A stretch of 64,000 nucleotides of DNA from Candidatus Methylopumilus universalis (lineage in GTDB: Bacteria; Pseudomonadota; Gammaproteobacteria; Burkholderiales; Methylophilaceae), in NCBI RefSeq assembly GCF_006364435.1, contig NZ_CP040977.1, positions 372,001 through 436,000 on the forward strand, read 5' to 3'. Positions 46,421 through 58,021 of the stretch are shown here, piece after piece. Under the pieces are notes generated by a model, which was not told the DNA's origin, made no database searches, and saw nothing but the letters and a program-made list of their open reading frames with translations. Positions within the stretch are counted from its first letter, which is position 1; the number at the start of each line of letters is the position of its first letter. The translations under genes were made by a program, and so were the position numbers.

Positions 46421-46894
46421 ATGATACACGCTGACGACATTAAATTAATTGATAAAGAGTTAAAGAAATTCCCGGATAGCCAAAAGCGATCCGCAGTCAT
46501 TTCTGCATTACGTATAGTTCAAACAAGACATGGTTGGTTATCGCATGAACACATTTCTGATGTGGCACATTATCTTGAGATGCCAGAAATTGCAGTGATG
46601 GAAGTTGCAACTTTTTATAATATGTTCAATTTAGAATCAAAGGGTAAGTATCAAATTACTGTATGCACCAATATTTCATGCATGTTAAGAAATTCTGATG
46701 AAATTGTTCAGCACCTAGAAAAGAAATTAGGTATTCGTTTTGGTGAGTTGACCAAAGATAAAAAGTTTTCACTTAAAGAAGGTGAGTGCATGGGAGCATG
46801 CAGTGGTGCACCTTTATGCCTAATTAACAATCACACTATGCATGAACATTTGACTACTGAAAAAATTGACAAGCTGATAGCGAGCCTTAAATAA
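46421..46894 (+). CDS. nuoE: NADH-quinone oxidoreductase subunit E
   Basis: 157 residues of a thioredoxin-like [2Fe-2S] subunit. Cluster N1a ligands are CTNISC and the later CMGACSGAP. The N-terminal half is helical and contacts NuoF. It starts 3 bp after nuoD and abuts nuoF directly. Confidence 0.97.
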   Translation: MIHADDIKLIDKELKKFPDSQKRSAVISALRIVQTRHGWLSHEHISDVAHYLEMPEIAVMEVATFYNMFNLESKGKYQITVCTNISCMLRNSDEIVQHLEKKLGIRFGELTKDKKFSLKEGECMGACSGAPLCLINNHTMHEHLTTEKIDKLIASLK

Positions 46895-48214
46895 ATGGTC
46901 AAGCAAATAGACATCATTAAGCCGCATAAAATTTTTCCTAATCAAGATTTGGTTTGTCTAAGAACTATGGTCCATGACGATCCAGGCTCAATAAGCACCT
47001 ATTTAAAAGTAGGTGGGTATGAGCAGTTTAAAAAAATTCTTAAAAAGAAAATAAAGCCGGAAGAAATTCTAGCTGAATTAAAAACTTCAGGTTTAAGAGG
47101 TCGCGGTGGTGCAGGATTCCCAACTGCTATTAAATGGTCTTTTATGTCTCGGGATTACGATGGTATTAAATATCTTGTATGTAACTCAGATGAAGGTGAG
47201 CCTGGTACATTTAAAGATCGCGATATTCTTAGATATAACCCTCATCAACTTATCGAAGGTATGCTCATAGCTGCCTATGTGATGGGTACTCGCACTGGTT
47301 ACAACTATATTCATGGCGAGATCTGGCGTGAATACGAGATTTTTGAAAAAGCACTCGATGAAGCAAGAGACCATGGATTTTTAGGCGAAGACATTTTGGG
47401 CTCAGATTTTAGTTTCGATTTGTACGCGTTCCATGGGTATGGGGCATACATATGCGGCGAAGAAACAGCCCTTATTGAATCGATTGAAGGTAAAAAAGGA
47501 CAGCCACGTTATAAGCCACCTTTCCCAGCAACTTACGGTATTTACGGTAAACCTACTAATGTGAATAACACTGAAACATTTGCATCTGTTCCCTGGATTT
47601 TAGAGCACGGTGGTCAGGCATTTCAAGATTTAGGTGTTGAAAATTCAGGCGGTGTTAAATTATTTTCTGTATCAGGCCACGTTGAGATACCAGGTAATTA
47701 CGAAATTAGAATGGGCACGCCTTTTAGTGAATTGTTAAATATGGCTGGCGGTGTGTGGAATCGAAGAAAATTAAAAGCAGTTATTCCTGGCGGACCTTCC
47801 ACAGCAGTTGTTCCAGCTGCCCTCATTGAAAATGCAACCATGGATTATGATGGATTACAAAAGATTGGATCGAGTTTAGGTGCTGGCTCCGTGATTATCA
47901 TGGATGATTCAACTTGTATGGTCACAGCTTTAAAACGTCTTTCTTATTTCTTTTATGAAGAGTCTTGTGGTCAATGCACACCTTGCCGTGAAGGAACAGG
48001 TTGGGTTTATCGTGTCATCAAAAGAATTGTCGACGGTAAAGGCACTATGGAAGACCTTGATCTTTTAACGGATGTTAGTAAAAAAATTTCTGGCAGGACA
48101 ATATGCGCTTTAGGTGACGCAGCCGCGACGCCTGTATTAAGTTTTATTAAACACTTTAGACCTGAGTTTGAATATTTTATTCAAAATGGTCATTCTATGA
48201 TTAAAGCTAAATGA
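46895..48214 (+). CDS. nuoF: NADH-quinone oxidoreductase subunit F
   Basis: 439 residues. NADH and FMN sites: [19 protein letters not shown] near 67-85 and [14 protein letters not shown] near 105. Cluster N3 ligands are [12 protein letters not shown] near 355 and the late Cys in [14 protein letters not shown]. It is the NADH-oxidising subunit. The stop overlaps nuoG by 4 bp. Confidence 0.98.
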   Translation: MVKQIDIIKPHKIFPNQDLVCLRTMVHDDPGSISTYLKVGGYEQFKKILKKKIKPEEILAELKTSGLRGRGGAGFPTAIKWSFMSRDYDGIKYLVCNSDEGEPGTFKDRDILRYNPHQLIEGMLIAAYVMGTRTGYNYIHGEIWREYEIFEKALDEARDHGFLGEDILGSDFSFDLYAFHGYGAYICGEETALIESIEGKKGQPRYKPPFPATYGIYGKPTNVNNTETFASVPWILEHGGQAFQDLGVENSGGVKLFSVSGHVEIPGNYEIRMGTPFSELLNMAGGVWNRRKLKAVIPGGPSTAVVPAALIENATMDYDGLQKIGSSLGAGSVIIMDDSTCMVTALKRLSYFFYEESCGQCTPCREGTGWVYRVIKRIVDGKGTMEDLDLLTDVSKKISGRTICALGDAAATPVLSFIKHFRPEFEYFIQNGHSMIKAK

Positions 48215-50601
48215 CAATCACAATTGAAATTGATGGCAAGAAGATCAAAGTAGAAAAAAATACGACGATCATTGCAGCTGCAGATAAAGCAGGGATTCCA
48301 ATTCCTCGTTTCTGCTATCACAAAAAATTATCGATCGCTGCAAATTGCCGCATGTGTTTGGTAGAGGTAGAGAAATTTAATAAACCATTACCCGCATGCG
48401 CTACGCAAGTTTCAGATGGGATGAAGGTTTCAACAAAATCTAAAATTGCTGTCGAGGCACAGCAAAGTGTTATGGAATTCTTACTCATTAATCATCCTTT
48501 AGATTGTCCAATTTGCGATCAAGGTGGCGAGTGTGAGCTTCAAGATACTGCTGTAGCATTTGGTGGTGGTCAAACACGTTATCAGGAAGAAAAACGTGTG
48601 GTATTTAATAAAAATATAGGCCCACTTATTTCAACAGATATGACCCGATGCATTCAATGCACGCGATGTGTAAGGTTTTTACAAGAAGTCGGCGGCATGA
48701 TGGAGCTAGGTATGGTCGGACGTGGCGAGCATTCAGAAATTACCGCTTACGTTGATCGATCCATTCAATCAGAACTCTCCGGCAATATTATTGATTTGTG
48801 CCCTGTAGGGGCACTTACAAGCAAACCATTTAGATATAAAGCGCGCACATGGGAGTTAATTAGAAGAACAACTTTTGCTCATCATGATAGTCTTGGCTCC
48901 CCTCTTGAAGCACATATTAAACAAAACAAAGTGATTAGAATGCTTCCTCGTGAAGAGGAGTCTATTAATGAATGCTGGATTTCTGATCGTGATCGTTTTT
49001 CATATGAAGGCTTAAATAGTGAAGATCGCTTACAAGTTCCTATGATTAAAGAAAAGGGTCAATGGAAAGAATCAGACTGGGAAACTGCTTTAGCACTTGT
49101 AAGTGAAAAATTAAAACATGTCGTAGATCATAACGGCCCTGAAGAATTAGGTATTTTAATATCACCTCAAAGCTCAATCGAAGAGGGCTTATTAGCTAAG
49201 CAAATAAGCAGCACATTAAAGTCACCTCACATTGACCATCGGATACGTCAATCGGACTTTTCAATAAAGCATCAAGGCTCGCCTTGGTTAGGTGGTCGTA
49301 TTGATGAAATCGGTCACTTTGATCAATACCTTTTAATTGGTAGCAATATAAGAAATGAACAACCGCTTTTAGCATCAAGAATTCGTAAGGCCGTAAATCA
49401 TGGCGCCAATCTTTTTATAGTCAACTCAATAGATGCAGATCCTCTTATGACCGTGTCTGAGAAAATGATACAGGCTCCACATAAGCTCCCTTATGCGCTC
49501 GCAAAAATTTTAAAATCGATGACAGAAATAAAAGGCATATTAAAAAAAGATATTAAATTTATAAAAGCTGATATCGAAAAAGTTAAAACAGATAAAACAA
49601 GCGACGCAATAGCAGAGCATTTAATGAAAAATGTTTTAGCAGGTAAAAAAAATAATACATCATTACTTTTGGGCCAAGCAGCGCAAGAGCATCCAGATTA
49701 TGCAATCATCTATCAGCTTGCTTTTGAAATTTCAAAATTATCTCAAGCTACTTTTGCTCTATTGCCAAGCTATGCAAATAGTGTCGGACTTCATGCCATC
49801 AATGTGCTCCCTGAAAAAGACGGCTTAAATGCGCGTACGATGTTAGAGAAAAAATTAAAAGCTTATATTTTATTAAATATTGAGCCTCAATTAGATGCAT
49901 CAAATGCACAGCTAATGGAAAATGCAATTGTTTCGTCAGACTTCACTGTTGCATTAACTTCATATAATTCGAAATACCTTGAAAATGTGGACGTACTTCT
50001 ACCCATCTCACCATTTACAGAATCATCAGGTACGATCGTTAATATAGAAGGGCGAGTTCAAAGCTATACAGCTGTAACTCAGCCTTTAGGTCAATCAAGA
50101 CCGGCCTGGAAAGTGTTAAGAGTATTGGCTAATCATCTTGACTTAAAAGGATTTGATTATGAATCGAGTCTAGATGTTAAAGAAGCGCGCATTAAATCTA
50201 ATGTTCAATTCATCTCAAAAGAGCTTTCTAATGAAATCGATATCACAAGCGATTACAAAATACGCAACACGAAGCCAAAGCAATTCTCACGCATTGGTGA
50301 GATACATCAATACCTTATAGATCCAATTGTAAGAAGAGCCCCATCTCTTCAAACAGCGATTCAAAAATCAAAAGCACATGCAAAGTTACATCCCTTAGAA
50401 ATGAAAACATTAAGACTTAAAGCGAACGATAAAATTAAAGTTATGCAAGGTAATCAATGGGCGAGTCTTATGGTTATTGAAGACATAACCATTCCAGAAG
50501 GCTCCATCTATATACCAAGCGGTATCGATGAAACGGCTAATCTGGCTGATATTTACGGTGATATCACAGTTCAAAAAATAATTCCAAGGGGCGCATCTTA
50601 A
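48211..50601 (+). CDS. nuoG: NADH-quinone oxidoreductase subunit G
   Basis: 796 residues. N-terminal [2Fe-2S] N1b ligands: C34, C45, C48 and the later Cys in LPACAT. N5 is in [18 protein letters not shown] and N4 in CIQCTRC with the Cys of IDLCPVGAL. The extra N7 ligand set of E. coli is absent; the segment after residue 220 reads [12 protein letters not shown]. The rest is a degenerate molybdopterin-type domain. It carries electrons through the peripheral arm. Confidence 0.96.
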   Translation: MTITIEIDGKKIKVEKNTTIIAAADKAGIPIPRFCYHKKLSIAANCRMCLVEVEKFNKPLPACATQVSDGMKVSTKSKIAVEAQQSVMEFLLINHPLDCPICDQGGECELQDTAVAFGGGQTRYQEEKRVVFNKNIGPLISTDMTRCIQCTRCVRFLQEVGGMMELGMVGRGEHSEITAYVDRSIQSELSGNIIDLCPVGALTSKPFRYKARTWELIRRTTFAHHDSLGSPLEAHIKQNKVIRMLPREEESINECWISDRDRFSYEGLNSEDRLQVPMIKEKGQWKESDWETALALVSEKLKHVVDHNGPEELGILISPQSSIEEGLLAKQISSTLKSPHIDHRIRQSDFSIKHQGSPWLGGRIDEIGHFDQYLLIGSNIRNEQPLLASRIRKAVNHGANLFIVNSIDADPLMTVSEKMIQAPHKLPYALAKILKSMTEIKGILKKDIKFIKADIEKVKTDKTSDAIAEHLMKNVLAGKKNNTSLLLGQAAQEHPDYAIIYQLAFEISKLSQATFALLPSYANSVGLHAINVLPEKDGLNARTMLEKKLKAYILLNIEPQLDASNAQLMENAIVSSDFTVALTSYNSKYLENVDVLLPISPFTESSGTIVNIEGRVQSYTAVTQPLGQSRPAWKVLRVLANHLDLKGFDYESSLDVKEARIKSNVQFISKELSNEIDITSDYKIRNTKPKQFSRIGEIHQYLIDPIVRRAPSLQTAIQKSKAHAKLHPLEMKTLRLKANDKIKVMQGNQWASLMVIEDITIPEGSIYIPSGIDETANLADIYGDITVQKIIPRGAS

Positions 50602-50602
50602 G

Positions 50603-51634
50603 ATGGATGCTTTAATGACATCTATATTTGGAATTTGGTGGCCTGATATTGCCAAAACATTATGGGTGCTTTTAAAAATTGTAGCTGTCGTTTTGCCTTT
50701 GATGATATCTGTGGCCTACCTTACTTATTTCGAAAGAAAAGTGATTGGATACATGCAAGTCCGTATCGGACCTAATCGTGTCGGTTATTTTGGATTGCTG
50801 CAGCCTATTGCTGATGCATTAAAGCTTCTATTTAAAGAAATTATTCTTCCTACAGCATCAAATAAAGTTTTATTTTTCCTAGCGCCCATTTTGGCAATTG
50901 CTCCAGCTTTTGCAGCCTGGGCTGTCATTCCTTTCGATCTCAATGTGGTGATCGCAGATATTGATGCAAGTCTTTTATATATTTTAGCTATGACATCTAT
51001 TGCTGTGTATGGGGTAATTATTGCTGGTTGGGCTTCAAATTCTAAATATGCTTTTTTAGGAAGTTTACGTTCCGCAGCTCAGATTGTGTCGTATGAAATT
51101 GCAATGGGATTTACTTTAGTAGGCGTTTTAATGTGTGCCAACAGCTTGAATCTAGGAAAAATTGTCATGGGACAAGAGGGTGGGTTTTGGCATTGGTATA
51201 TCTGGCCTTTATTTCCTTTATTCATCATTTACTTTATTAGTGCTGTAGCAGAAACAAATCGAGCGCCTTTTGACGTGGCTGAAGGTGAGTCAGAAATTGT
51301 AGCTGGATTTCACGTAGAGTATTCAGGCATGGCCTTTGCAGTTTTCTTCTTAGCTGAATATGCAAATATGATTTTAGTATCGATGCTTGCAGCTTTAATG
51401 TTCTTAGGTGGATGGTTATCGCCCATTCCATTTATTCCAGATAGCTTTTTATGGCTTTTAATTAAAGTCGCATTTTTATTATTTTTCTTCTTATGGTTTA
51501 GAGCGACATTTCCTCGTTATCGATATGATCAGATTATGCGTCTGGGTTGGAAGATTTTTATTCCAATCACCATTGCTTGGATTGTATTTATTGGAGGCAT
51601 GATGCAAACCTCATGGGGATATTTATTTCACTAA
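50603..51634 (+). CDS. nuoH: NADH-quinone oxidoreductase subunit H
   Basis: 343 residues, eight membrane segments. Characteristic loops are [35 protein letters not shown] and [26 protein letters not shown], which line the quinone channel. NuoH links the membrane arm to the quinone site. One base separates it from nuoG. Confidence 0.98.
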   Translation: MDALMTSIFGIWWPDIAKTLWVLLKIVAVVLPLMISVAYLTYFERKVIGYMQVRIGPNRVGYFGLLQPIADALKLLFKEIILPTASNKVLFFLAPILAIAPAFAAWAVIPFDLNVVIADIDASLLYILAMTSIAVYGVIIAGWASNSKYAFLGSLRSAAQIVSYEIAMGFTLVGVLMCANSLNLGKIVMGQEGGFWHWYIWPLFPLFIIYFISAVAETNRAPFDVAEGESEIVAGFHVEYSGMAFAVFFLAEYANMILVSMLAALMFLGGWLSPIPFIPDSFLWLLIKVAFLLFFFLWFRATFPRYRYDQIMRLGWKIFIPITIAWIVFIGGMMQTSWGYLFH

Positions 51635-52126
51635 ATGATTAAAAAAACTAAACAATTCTTATCAAGCTTGATGCTTATCGAGCTACTTAAAGGCATGCTC
51701 CTTACGGGCCGTTATTTCTTTGCAAGAAAAATTACTGTGCAGTATCCGGAAGAAAGAACGCCACAATCTAATCGCTTTAGAGGCCTTCATGCGCTCCGTC
51801 GTTATGCAAATGGCGAAGAGCGATGTATTGCATGTAAGTTATGTGAGGCTGTATGTCCTGCAATGGCAATCACTATTGAATCTGAAGAGCGCGAAGATAA
51901 AACGAGACGGACGACACGTTACGATATTGATCTTACTAAATGTATCTTTTGTGGTTTCTGCGAAGAATCTTGCCCAGTAGACTCGATTGTTGAGACGAGA
52001 ATTTTTGATTATCACGGCGAATCGCGAGGCGATTTGCTTTATACAAAAGAAATGTTACTTGCGGTAGGTGACAAATATGAAAAACAAATTGCGGAAGATC
52101 GCGCTCAAGATGAGAGGTTTCGATAA
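51635..52126 (+). CDS. nuoI: NADH-quinone oxidoreductase subunit I
   Basis: 163 residues. Two ferredoxin-type [4Fe-4S] motifs, [12 protein letters not shown] and [12 protein letters not shown], bind clusters N6a and N6b. A short amphipathic N-terminus attaches it to the membrane arm. It directly follows the nuoH stop. Confidence 0.98.
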   Translation: MIKKTKQFLSSLMLIELLKGMLLTGRYFFARKITVQYPEERTPQSNRFRGLHALRRYANGEERCIACKLCEAVCPAMAITIESEEREDKTRRTTRYDIDLTKCIFCGFCEESCPVDSIVETRIFDYHGESRGDLLYTKEMLLAVGDKYEKQIAEDRAQDERFR

Positions 52127-52128
52127 AC

Positions 52129-52755
52129 ATGTTTGAGTTTAAAGATTTCGTCTTTTATGTTTTGTCTTTCGTCCTTCTAGCTTCAGGATTAAGCGTCATT
52201 ACTTCCAGAAATCCTGTAACTGCAGCGCTATCTCTTGTTCTAGCATTTTTTAATGCTGCAGGTATTTGGCTTCTTTTGCATGCTGAATTTTTAGCGATTG
52301 CGTTAGTGCTTGTGTATGTTGGTGCTGTGATGGTCTTATTTCTTTTTGTGGTCATGATGCTTGATATTAATCTTGATAAATTAAGAGAAGGTTTTTGGGA
52401 TTATCTGCCTATGGCAGGATTTATTGGCGTCCTCATGATGGTTGAAATGGTGATGGTATTTAAAACTAAACAATTTAATCTTTCACCTATTTCAGAATCA
52501 ATTTCAAGTACATCGAATACAGAAATGATAGGCAATACATTGTATTCAACTTATGTGCTTCCATTTGAGCTAGCTTCTGTCGTATTGCTTATTGCAATTA
52601 TTTCAGCCATTGCATTGACGCTTCGCGATCGTAAAGATAGTAAAAAGGCAAATCCTGGTGATCAGGTGGCTGTAAAACGTGAAGATCGAGTGCGATTAGT
52701 TCAAATGAAATCGGAAGAAAAATACATAAAACCTAAAAAGAAGGAGAGAACATGA
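52129..52755 (+). CDS. nuoJ: NADH-quinone oxidoreductase subunit J
   Basis: 208 residues with five membrane segments and a 40-residue charged C-terminal tail (about 168-208). The NuoJ signature [31 protein letters not shown] includes the pi-bulge helix that gates proton transfer. It overlaps nuoK by 4 bp. Confidence 0.97.
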   Translation: MFEFKDFVFYVLSFVLLASGLSVITSRNPVTAALSLVLAFFNAAGIWLLLHAEFLAIALVLVYVGAVMVLFLFVVMMLDINLDKLREGFWDYLPMAGFIGVLMMVEMVMVFKTKQFNLSPISESISSTSNTEMIGNTLYSTYVLPFELASVVLLIAIISAIALTLRDRKDSKKANPGDQVAVKREDRVRLVQMKSEEKYIKPKKKERT

Positions 52756-53057
52756 TTGGTTTATCGCATTATCTTATCCTTGCCGCGATTTTATTTACAA
52801 TCAGTGTGGTGGGTATTTTTCTTAATCGAAAAAATATCATTATTTTACTTATGTCGATTGAGTTAATGTTGCTCGCAGTTAATATCAACTTTATTGCTTT
52901 CTCACATTATTTAAATGATATTGCTGGTCAAATTTTTGTTTTTTTTATTTTAACGGTGGCAGCTGCAGAATCTGCGATAGGTTTAGCAATTATCGTTTTA
53001 ATTTTCAGAAATACTCGCTCTATTAATGTAGACGACTTAAATCGTCTCAACGGGTAA
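52752..53057 (+). CDS. nuoK: NADH-quinone oxidoreductase subunit K
   Basis: 101 residues, three membrane segments. The conserved Glu residues lie in [17 protein letters not shown] and [14 protein letters not shown]; both are part of the proton path. The normal length is kept. It overlaps nuoJ by 4 bp and is followed by nuoL after 4 bp. Confidence 0.98.
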   Translation: MIGLSHYLILAAILFTISVVGIFLNRKNIIILLMSIELMLLAVNINFIAFSHYLNDIAGQIFVFFILTVAAAESAIGLAIIVLIFRNTRSINVDDLNRLNG

Positions 53058-53061
53058 TCAT

Positions 53062-55065
53062 TTGAATTCTATCTATCCATATCTAACCGTTCCTTTATTG
53101 CCCCTAATCGCATCTTTTTGCGTGGGTATTTTGGGTCGAAAATTGCCAGAGTATTTTGCTTCAAGCATGACAATCGCCTCTGTCTTTTTTGCGTTTGTTA
53201 TCTCATGCATAACTTTAAATGAGACTCTTAACGGTTTAGTTTTAAATCAAACCATCTATCAATGGCTTGTCACAGGCCACTATCAATTTGAAGTCGGATT
53301 CTTAATTGATAATTTAACTGCCATGATGATGGTGGTTGTGACTTTTGTATCTCTGATGGTTCATATTTATACGATGGGGTATATGAAAGGAGACCCAGGC
53401 TATCGAAGATTTTTTAGTTACATCTCCTTGTTTACCTTTTCAATGCTGATGTTAGTCATGAGTAATAACTTTATGCAGCTCTTCTTTGGATGGGAGGCGG
53501 TAGGTCTTGTTTCATATCTTCTAATTGGATTCTGGTTTGAGAGACCCACCGCAATCTATGCAAACTTAAAAGCCTTTTTAGTAAATCGCGTCGGCGATTT
53601 CGGTTTTATTTTAGGGATTGCCTTGATTCTATATTGGACAGGTTCTCTTGATTACGCGACGGTTTTCAAAAGTACAGGCATTATGGCGGCCCATACAATG
53701 CAGTTATTTGGTCAGCCTATTAATGTGGTTACCGTAATATGTATTTTGTTATTTATTGGAGCTATGGGCAAATCTGCACAAGTGCCTCTTCATGTGTGGC
53801 TTCCAGATTCGATGGAAGGTCCGACACCTGTATCAGCTCTGATTCATGCGGCAACCATGGTCACTGCAGGTATCTTTATGGTCTCACGCACATCACCTTT
53901 ATTTGAGCTTTCTGATACAGCCCTTTCATTCGTTATGATCATTGGTGCTATTACAGCCTTGTTTATGGGCTTATTGGGCATCATTCAAAATGATATTAAG
54001 CGTGTCATAGCTTACTCAACACTTTCACAATTAGGTTATATGACAGTGGCGTTAGGCGCTTCAGCTTATTCGGTTGCTATGTTTCATCTCATGACGCACG
54101 CATTCTTTAAAGCCTTACTTTTCTTAGGTGCTGGTTCAGTCATTATAGGTATGCATCACGATCAAAATATTCAAAACATGGGTAACTTAAAAAAATACAT
54201 GCCTGTGACTTGGATTACTTTTTTGATTGGCTCTTTAGCATTAATAGGGACGCCATTATTTTCAGGATTTTATTCAAAAGATAGTTTGATTGAGGCTGTG
54301 AAGTTATCCCACATTTCAGGAAGTCACTTCGCTTATTTTTCTGTATTGGTTGGTGTATTTGTAACAGCTTTTTATTCTTTCAGACTTTATTTCCTTGTAT
54401 TTCATGGCAAAGAGAAGTGGCGTCTTCAAAAACTTACACATCATGACGATCATCATCATGGCTTAAGTCCAAAAGATAACCCACATGAGAGTTCGTTAAG
54501 CGTTACTTTGCCATTAGTGCTTCTCGCTATCCCTTCTGTTGTGATTGGCTTTATGACAATCGAGCCAATTTTATTCGGTAGTTTTTTTGCACAAAGTATT
54601 TTCTTAGATATTGAAGCGCATCCTACGATGGAACACTTAAGCCATCACTTTAGAGAAATTTATCATGGACCCTTTGGAATGGCTTTGCATAGCATCACAA
54701 GCTTACCCTTCTTATTCGCACTTAGTGGCGTTGCTTTCGCTTATTACTGTTATGAAGTGAATTTAAATTTACCTAAAGTAATTTTTAACCGCACACAAAT
54801 AATTTACAAAGTGTTACAAAACAAATATGGCTTTGATTCATTCAATGAAAAGTTTTTTGCATTTGGCAGTCGTCTCTTAGGTGAGAAATTCTGGCAAATT
54901 GGCGATGTCAAAATTATTGATGGATGGCTTGTTAACGGAACTGCTAAATCAATTAGTAAGTTTGCAGAAAAAATACGTGTGATTCAATCAGGGTATATTT
55001 ACCACTATGCTTTTGCGATGGTGATAGGCGTATTTTTATTCTTAACCTTCTTTATAAAAATATAA
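53062..55065 (+). CDS. nuoL: NADH-quinone oxidoreductase subunit L
   Basis: 667 residues of an antiporter-like proton-pumping subunit. The conserved core is SNNFMQLFFGWEAVGLVSYLLIGFW, the Lys-bearing GKSAQVPLHVWLPDSMEGPTPVSALIHAATMV, and the C-terminal horizontal helix. A His-rich loop (HHDDHHHGLSP, near 465) is exposed. The start is TTG at 53062 with only a weak Shine-Dalgarno. Confidence 0.97.
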   Translation: MNSIYPYLTVPLLPLIASFCVGILGRKLPEYFASSMTIASVFFAFVISCITLNETLNGLVLNQTIYQWLVTGHYQFEVGFLIDNLTAMMMVVVTFVSLMVHIYTMGYMKGDPGYRRFFSYISLFTFSMLMLVMSNNFMQLFFGWEAVGLVSYLLIGFWFERPTAIYANLKAFLVNRVGDFGFILGIALILYWTGSLDYATVFKSTGIMAAHTMQLFGQPINVVTVICILLFIGAMGKSAQVPLHVWLPDSMEGPTPVSALIHAATMVTAGIFMVSRTSPLFELSDTALSFVMIIGAITALFMGLLGIIQNDIKRVIAYSTLSQLGYMTVALGASAYSVAMFHLMTHAFFKALLFLGAGSVIIGMHHDQNIQNMGNLKKYMPVTWITFLIGSLALIGTPLFSGFYSKDSLIEAVKLSHISGSHFAYFSVLVGVFVTAFYSFRLYFLVFHGKEKWRLQKLTHHDDHHHGLSPKDNPHESSLSVTLPLVLLAIPSVVIGFMTIEPILFGSFFAQSIFLDIEAHPTMEHLSHHFREIYHGPFGMALHSITSLPFLFALSGVAFAYYCYEVNLNLPKVIFNRTQIIYKVLQNKYGFDSFNEKFFAFGSRLLGEKFWQIGDVKIIDGWLVNGTAKSISKFAEKIRVIQSGYIYHYAFAMVIGVFLFLTFFIKI

Positions 55066-55066
55066 G

Positions 55067-56569
55067 ATGAATTTAACTCACCTACTAAGCTTCTCAATTT
55101 GGACACCTATTTTTTTAGGCGGCCTTATACTTTTATTAAGTGGAAAAATGAGTGACACGCAAGCCAAATGGCTTTCACTTGTCAGTAGTGTGATTTCATT
55201 TTTAATTACCATCCCACTTTACACAGCATTTGATTTTTCATTTGGACAGTTTCAGTTTCAGGAATTCTTTCATTGGATTCCTGCCTTTCATATTAATTAC
55301 CATTTAGGCGTCGATGGTTTTGCTGTGCCGTTAATTCTTTTAACAAGCTTCACTACCGTAATTGTTGTGATGGCTTCATGGCGATCAATACAAGACAGAG
55401 TTGCGCAATACATGGCAGCTTTCTTGATCATGTCAGGCCTCATGATTGGTGTTTTTAGTGCACTTGATGCCATGCTCTATTACATTTTTTGGGAGGCAAT
55501 GCTTATCCCTATGTTCTTGGTGATTGGTATTTGGGGTGGACCTAATAGAATTTATGCCACGATCAAATTCTTTTTATATACCGTTTTAGGCTCATTATTA
55601 ATGCTAGTCGCATTCATTTACCTTTACTTGCATACACATTCATTCGAGGTAGTAGATTTTTATAATGCCGGTCTAGGACTTTATCCGCAGATCTTTATTT
55701 TCTTAGCTTTCTTTATGGCTTTTGCAGTAAAAATTCCTATGTGGCCTTTACATACATGGTTACCTGATGCTCACGTTGAAGCACCTACTGGCGGATCAGT
55801 TGTTTTGGCAGCAGTGATGTTGAAATTAGGCGCATATAGTTTTATGCGATTTGCAATGCCGATTGCACCTGAAGCCGCGATTTATTTAAAAGATTTTATG
55901 GTGACTTTGTCACTCATTGCTATTTTATATATTGCATTGATTGCCATTGTGCAAAAAGATATGAAAAAATTGATCGCTTATTCATCGATATCACATATGG
56001 GTTTTGTCACGCTAGGTCTATTTATGTTTAATGCAATCGGTATTGAGGGTGCGTACGTTCAAATGATTTCTCATGGTTTTATTTCTGCAGCCATGTTCTT
56101 ATCTGTAGGTGTTTTATATGACAGATTACACACAAGACAGATTGCAGATTATGGTGGTGTCATTCACGCAATGCCTACCTTTGCAGCTTTTGCTGTATTT
56201 TTTGCTATGGCCAATTGTGGGCTTCCTGGTACTTCAGGTTTCGTAGGAGAATTTATGGTGATCATGAGTGCGATGCAAAATAATTTTTGGATTGCATTAG
56301 TAGCGGCAAGCTCTCTGATCTTCGGTGCCGCTTATTCTTTATGGATGGTGAAGCGCGTATTTTATGGCGAACCACGTAATCAAAAAATTAGCGCACTTAA
56401 AGATATCTCATGGCGTGAATTCTTTATCCTGTCTATATTGGCAGTGCTCATTATTTTAGTGGGTGTTTACCCAAAAGTTATTACGGATATGACAAATGCA
56501 ACGACAGTTCAATTTCTAGAGCATATGCATTTGATAAAACCAGTCACACCATTACCTCTGGATATATAA
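55067..56569 (+). CDS. nuoM: NADH-quinone oxidoreductase subunit M
   Basis: 500 residues with about fourteen membrane segments. Core motifs are YYIFWEAMLIPMFLVIGIWGG and VKIPMWPLHTWLPDAHVEAPTGGSVVLAAVMLKLG, the proton-channel Lys/Glu helices. It pumps one of the protons of the complex I cycle. One base lies between nuoL and this gene; nuoN follows directly. Confidence 0.98.
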   Translation: MNLTHLLSFSIWTPIFLGGLILLLSGKMSDTQAKWLSLVSSVISFLITIPLYTAFDFSFGQFQFQEFFHWIPAFHINYHLGVDGFAVPLILLTSFTTVIVVMASWRSIQDRVAQYMAAFLIMSGLMIGVFSALDAMLYYIFWEAMLIPMFLVIGIWGGPNRIYATIKFFLYTVLGSLLMLVAFIYLYLHTHSFEVVDFYNAGLGLYPQIFIFLAFFMAFAVKIPMWPLHTWLPDAHVEAPTGGSVVLAAVMLKLGAYSFMRFAMPIAPEAAIYLKDFMVTLSLIAILYIALIAIVQKDMKKLIAYSSISHMGFVTLGLFMFNAIGIEGAYVQMISHGFISAAMFLSVGVLYDRLHTRQIADYGGVIHAMPTFAAFAVFFAMANCGLPGTSGFVGEFMVIMSAMQNNFWIALVAASSLIFGAAYSLWMVKRVFYGEPRNQKISALKDISWREFFILSILAVLIILVGVYPKVITDMTNATTVQFLEHMHLIKPVTPLPLDI

Positions 56570-58021
56570 ATGAATCAACTTATTCAATCCGATCTTTTTT
56601 TAATCTTGCCAGAAATTTTTGTGCTTTCAATGGCAATGGTTGTGCTGATGACAGATTTATTTATTAAGCCTTCTGCGCGTTGGATTATTTTTGCTTTATC
56701 TCAATTCACTTTATTAGGCGGTGCTTATTTAACTGGCCAACATTTTAGTCACGAAACACAATTTGCTTTCTCAAACATGTTTGTTCGTGACGGCTTGGCA
56801 GATTTTTTAAAAATGATAAGTTATATAGGCACCTCACTCATTTTTTTCTATAGCCGGTCTTACATGAAAGATCGAGATTTATATCGTGGCGAATACTTTG
56901 CGCTCGTTCTATTTGCATTGCTGGGCATGATGATTATGATCTCAAGCCATAACATGCTTCTTGTTTATATGGGCTTAGAGCTTCTCTCTTTATGTTTATA
57001 TTCTCTTACCGCCCTTGATCGAGATAACCAAAAAGCCACTGAGTCAGCAATTAAATATTTTGTATTAGGTGCTCTTGCATCAGGTCTTCTTCTATACGGT
57101 ATGTCGATGATTTATGGTGCGACATCAAGCCTAGATTTAAGCGTTATTTCAACAACATTATTGAATCATCCTACAGACCATGCAATTCTTATTCTAGGCC
57201 TGGTCTTTGTGGTTGCCGGCCTTGCATTTAAATTAGGCGCAGTACCTTTTCAAATGTGGGTCCCTGATGTGTACGAAGGATCGCCTTCATCAATCGCCAT
57301 GCTCATTAGTTCTGTTCCTAAATTAGCAGCTTTTGCAATTACACTTCGTATACTAGGCGAAGGGCTTCAATCCATGATGGTTGATTGGAAACAAATGATG
57401 CTCATTATGGCGGTGCTTTCCATTGGCATTGGAAATATCACAGCTATTGCACAAAGAAATATCAAACGCATGTATGCATACTCAACGATTTCTCATATTG
57501 GCTTTATTCTTTTTGGCTTGATGAGCGGAACACTTAATGGTTATGCATCCAGTTTATTTTATGTTGTGAGTTATATGTTTATGACTCTTGTATCTTTTGG
57601 AATACTCATGATGATGTCTCGGAAAAACTTTGAGTGTGAACTACTTGAGGACTTTAAAGGTTTGAATAAGAGAAATCCTTGGTATGCATTCCTTATGCTC
57701 ATTACTATGTTGAGCATGGCAGGTATACCTCCTACCATAGGGTTCTATGCAAAATTCATGGTGCTTCAAGCGGCCTTTGATGCGGGCTTTGCAATTTTTG
57801 TTGTCTATGCAGTTATGATGGCCTTGATAGGGATGTTTTATTATATGAGGATTGTAAAGCTGATGTATTTTGATGAGCCAAAATTAAAAGGTAAATTAGA
57901 TGTCCCAATGGATATGCAATGGATTTTATCGGCTAACGCATTAGCACTTCTGATTGTTGGTTTAGTGCCACATACATTTATGCAAGCAACAACGCAAGCA
58001 GTAGCTTTGAGTCTTAATTAA
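56570..58021 (+). CDS. nuoN: NADH-quinone oxidoreductase subunit N
   Basis: 483 residues, about fourteen membrane segments. Key pieces are MLLVYMGLELLSLCLYSLTAL, the AFKLGAVPFQMWVPDVYEGSP loop and YAYSTISHIGFILFGL. It is the last nuo gene; the DUF2818 gene begins at the next base after its stop, so the two are very likely one transcript. Confidence 0.98.
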   Translation: MNQLIQSDLFLILPEIFVLSMAMVVLMTDLFIKPSARWIIFALSQFTLLGGAYLTGQHFSHETQFAFSNMFVRDGLADFLKMISYIGTSLIFFYSRSYMKDRDLYRGEYFALVLFALLGMMIMISSHNMLLVYMGLELLSLCLYSLTALDRDNQKATESAIKYFVLGALASGLLLYGMSMIYGATSSLDLSVISTTLLNHPTDHAILILGLVFVVAGLAFKLGAVPFQMWVPDVYEGSPSSIAMLISSVPKLAAFAITLRILGEGLQSMMVDWKQMMLIMAVLSIGIGNITAIAQRNIKRMYAYSTISHIGFILFGLMSGTLNGYASSLFYVVSYMFMTLVSFGILMMMSRKNFECELLEDFKGLNKRNPWYAFLMLITMLSMAGIPPTIGFYAKFMVLQAAFDAGFAIFVVYAVMMALIGMFYYMRIVKLMYFDEPKLKGKLDVPMDMQWILSANALALLIVGLVPHTFMQATTQAVALSLN

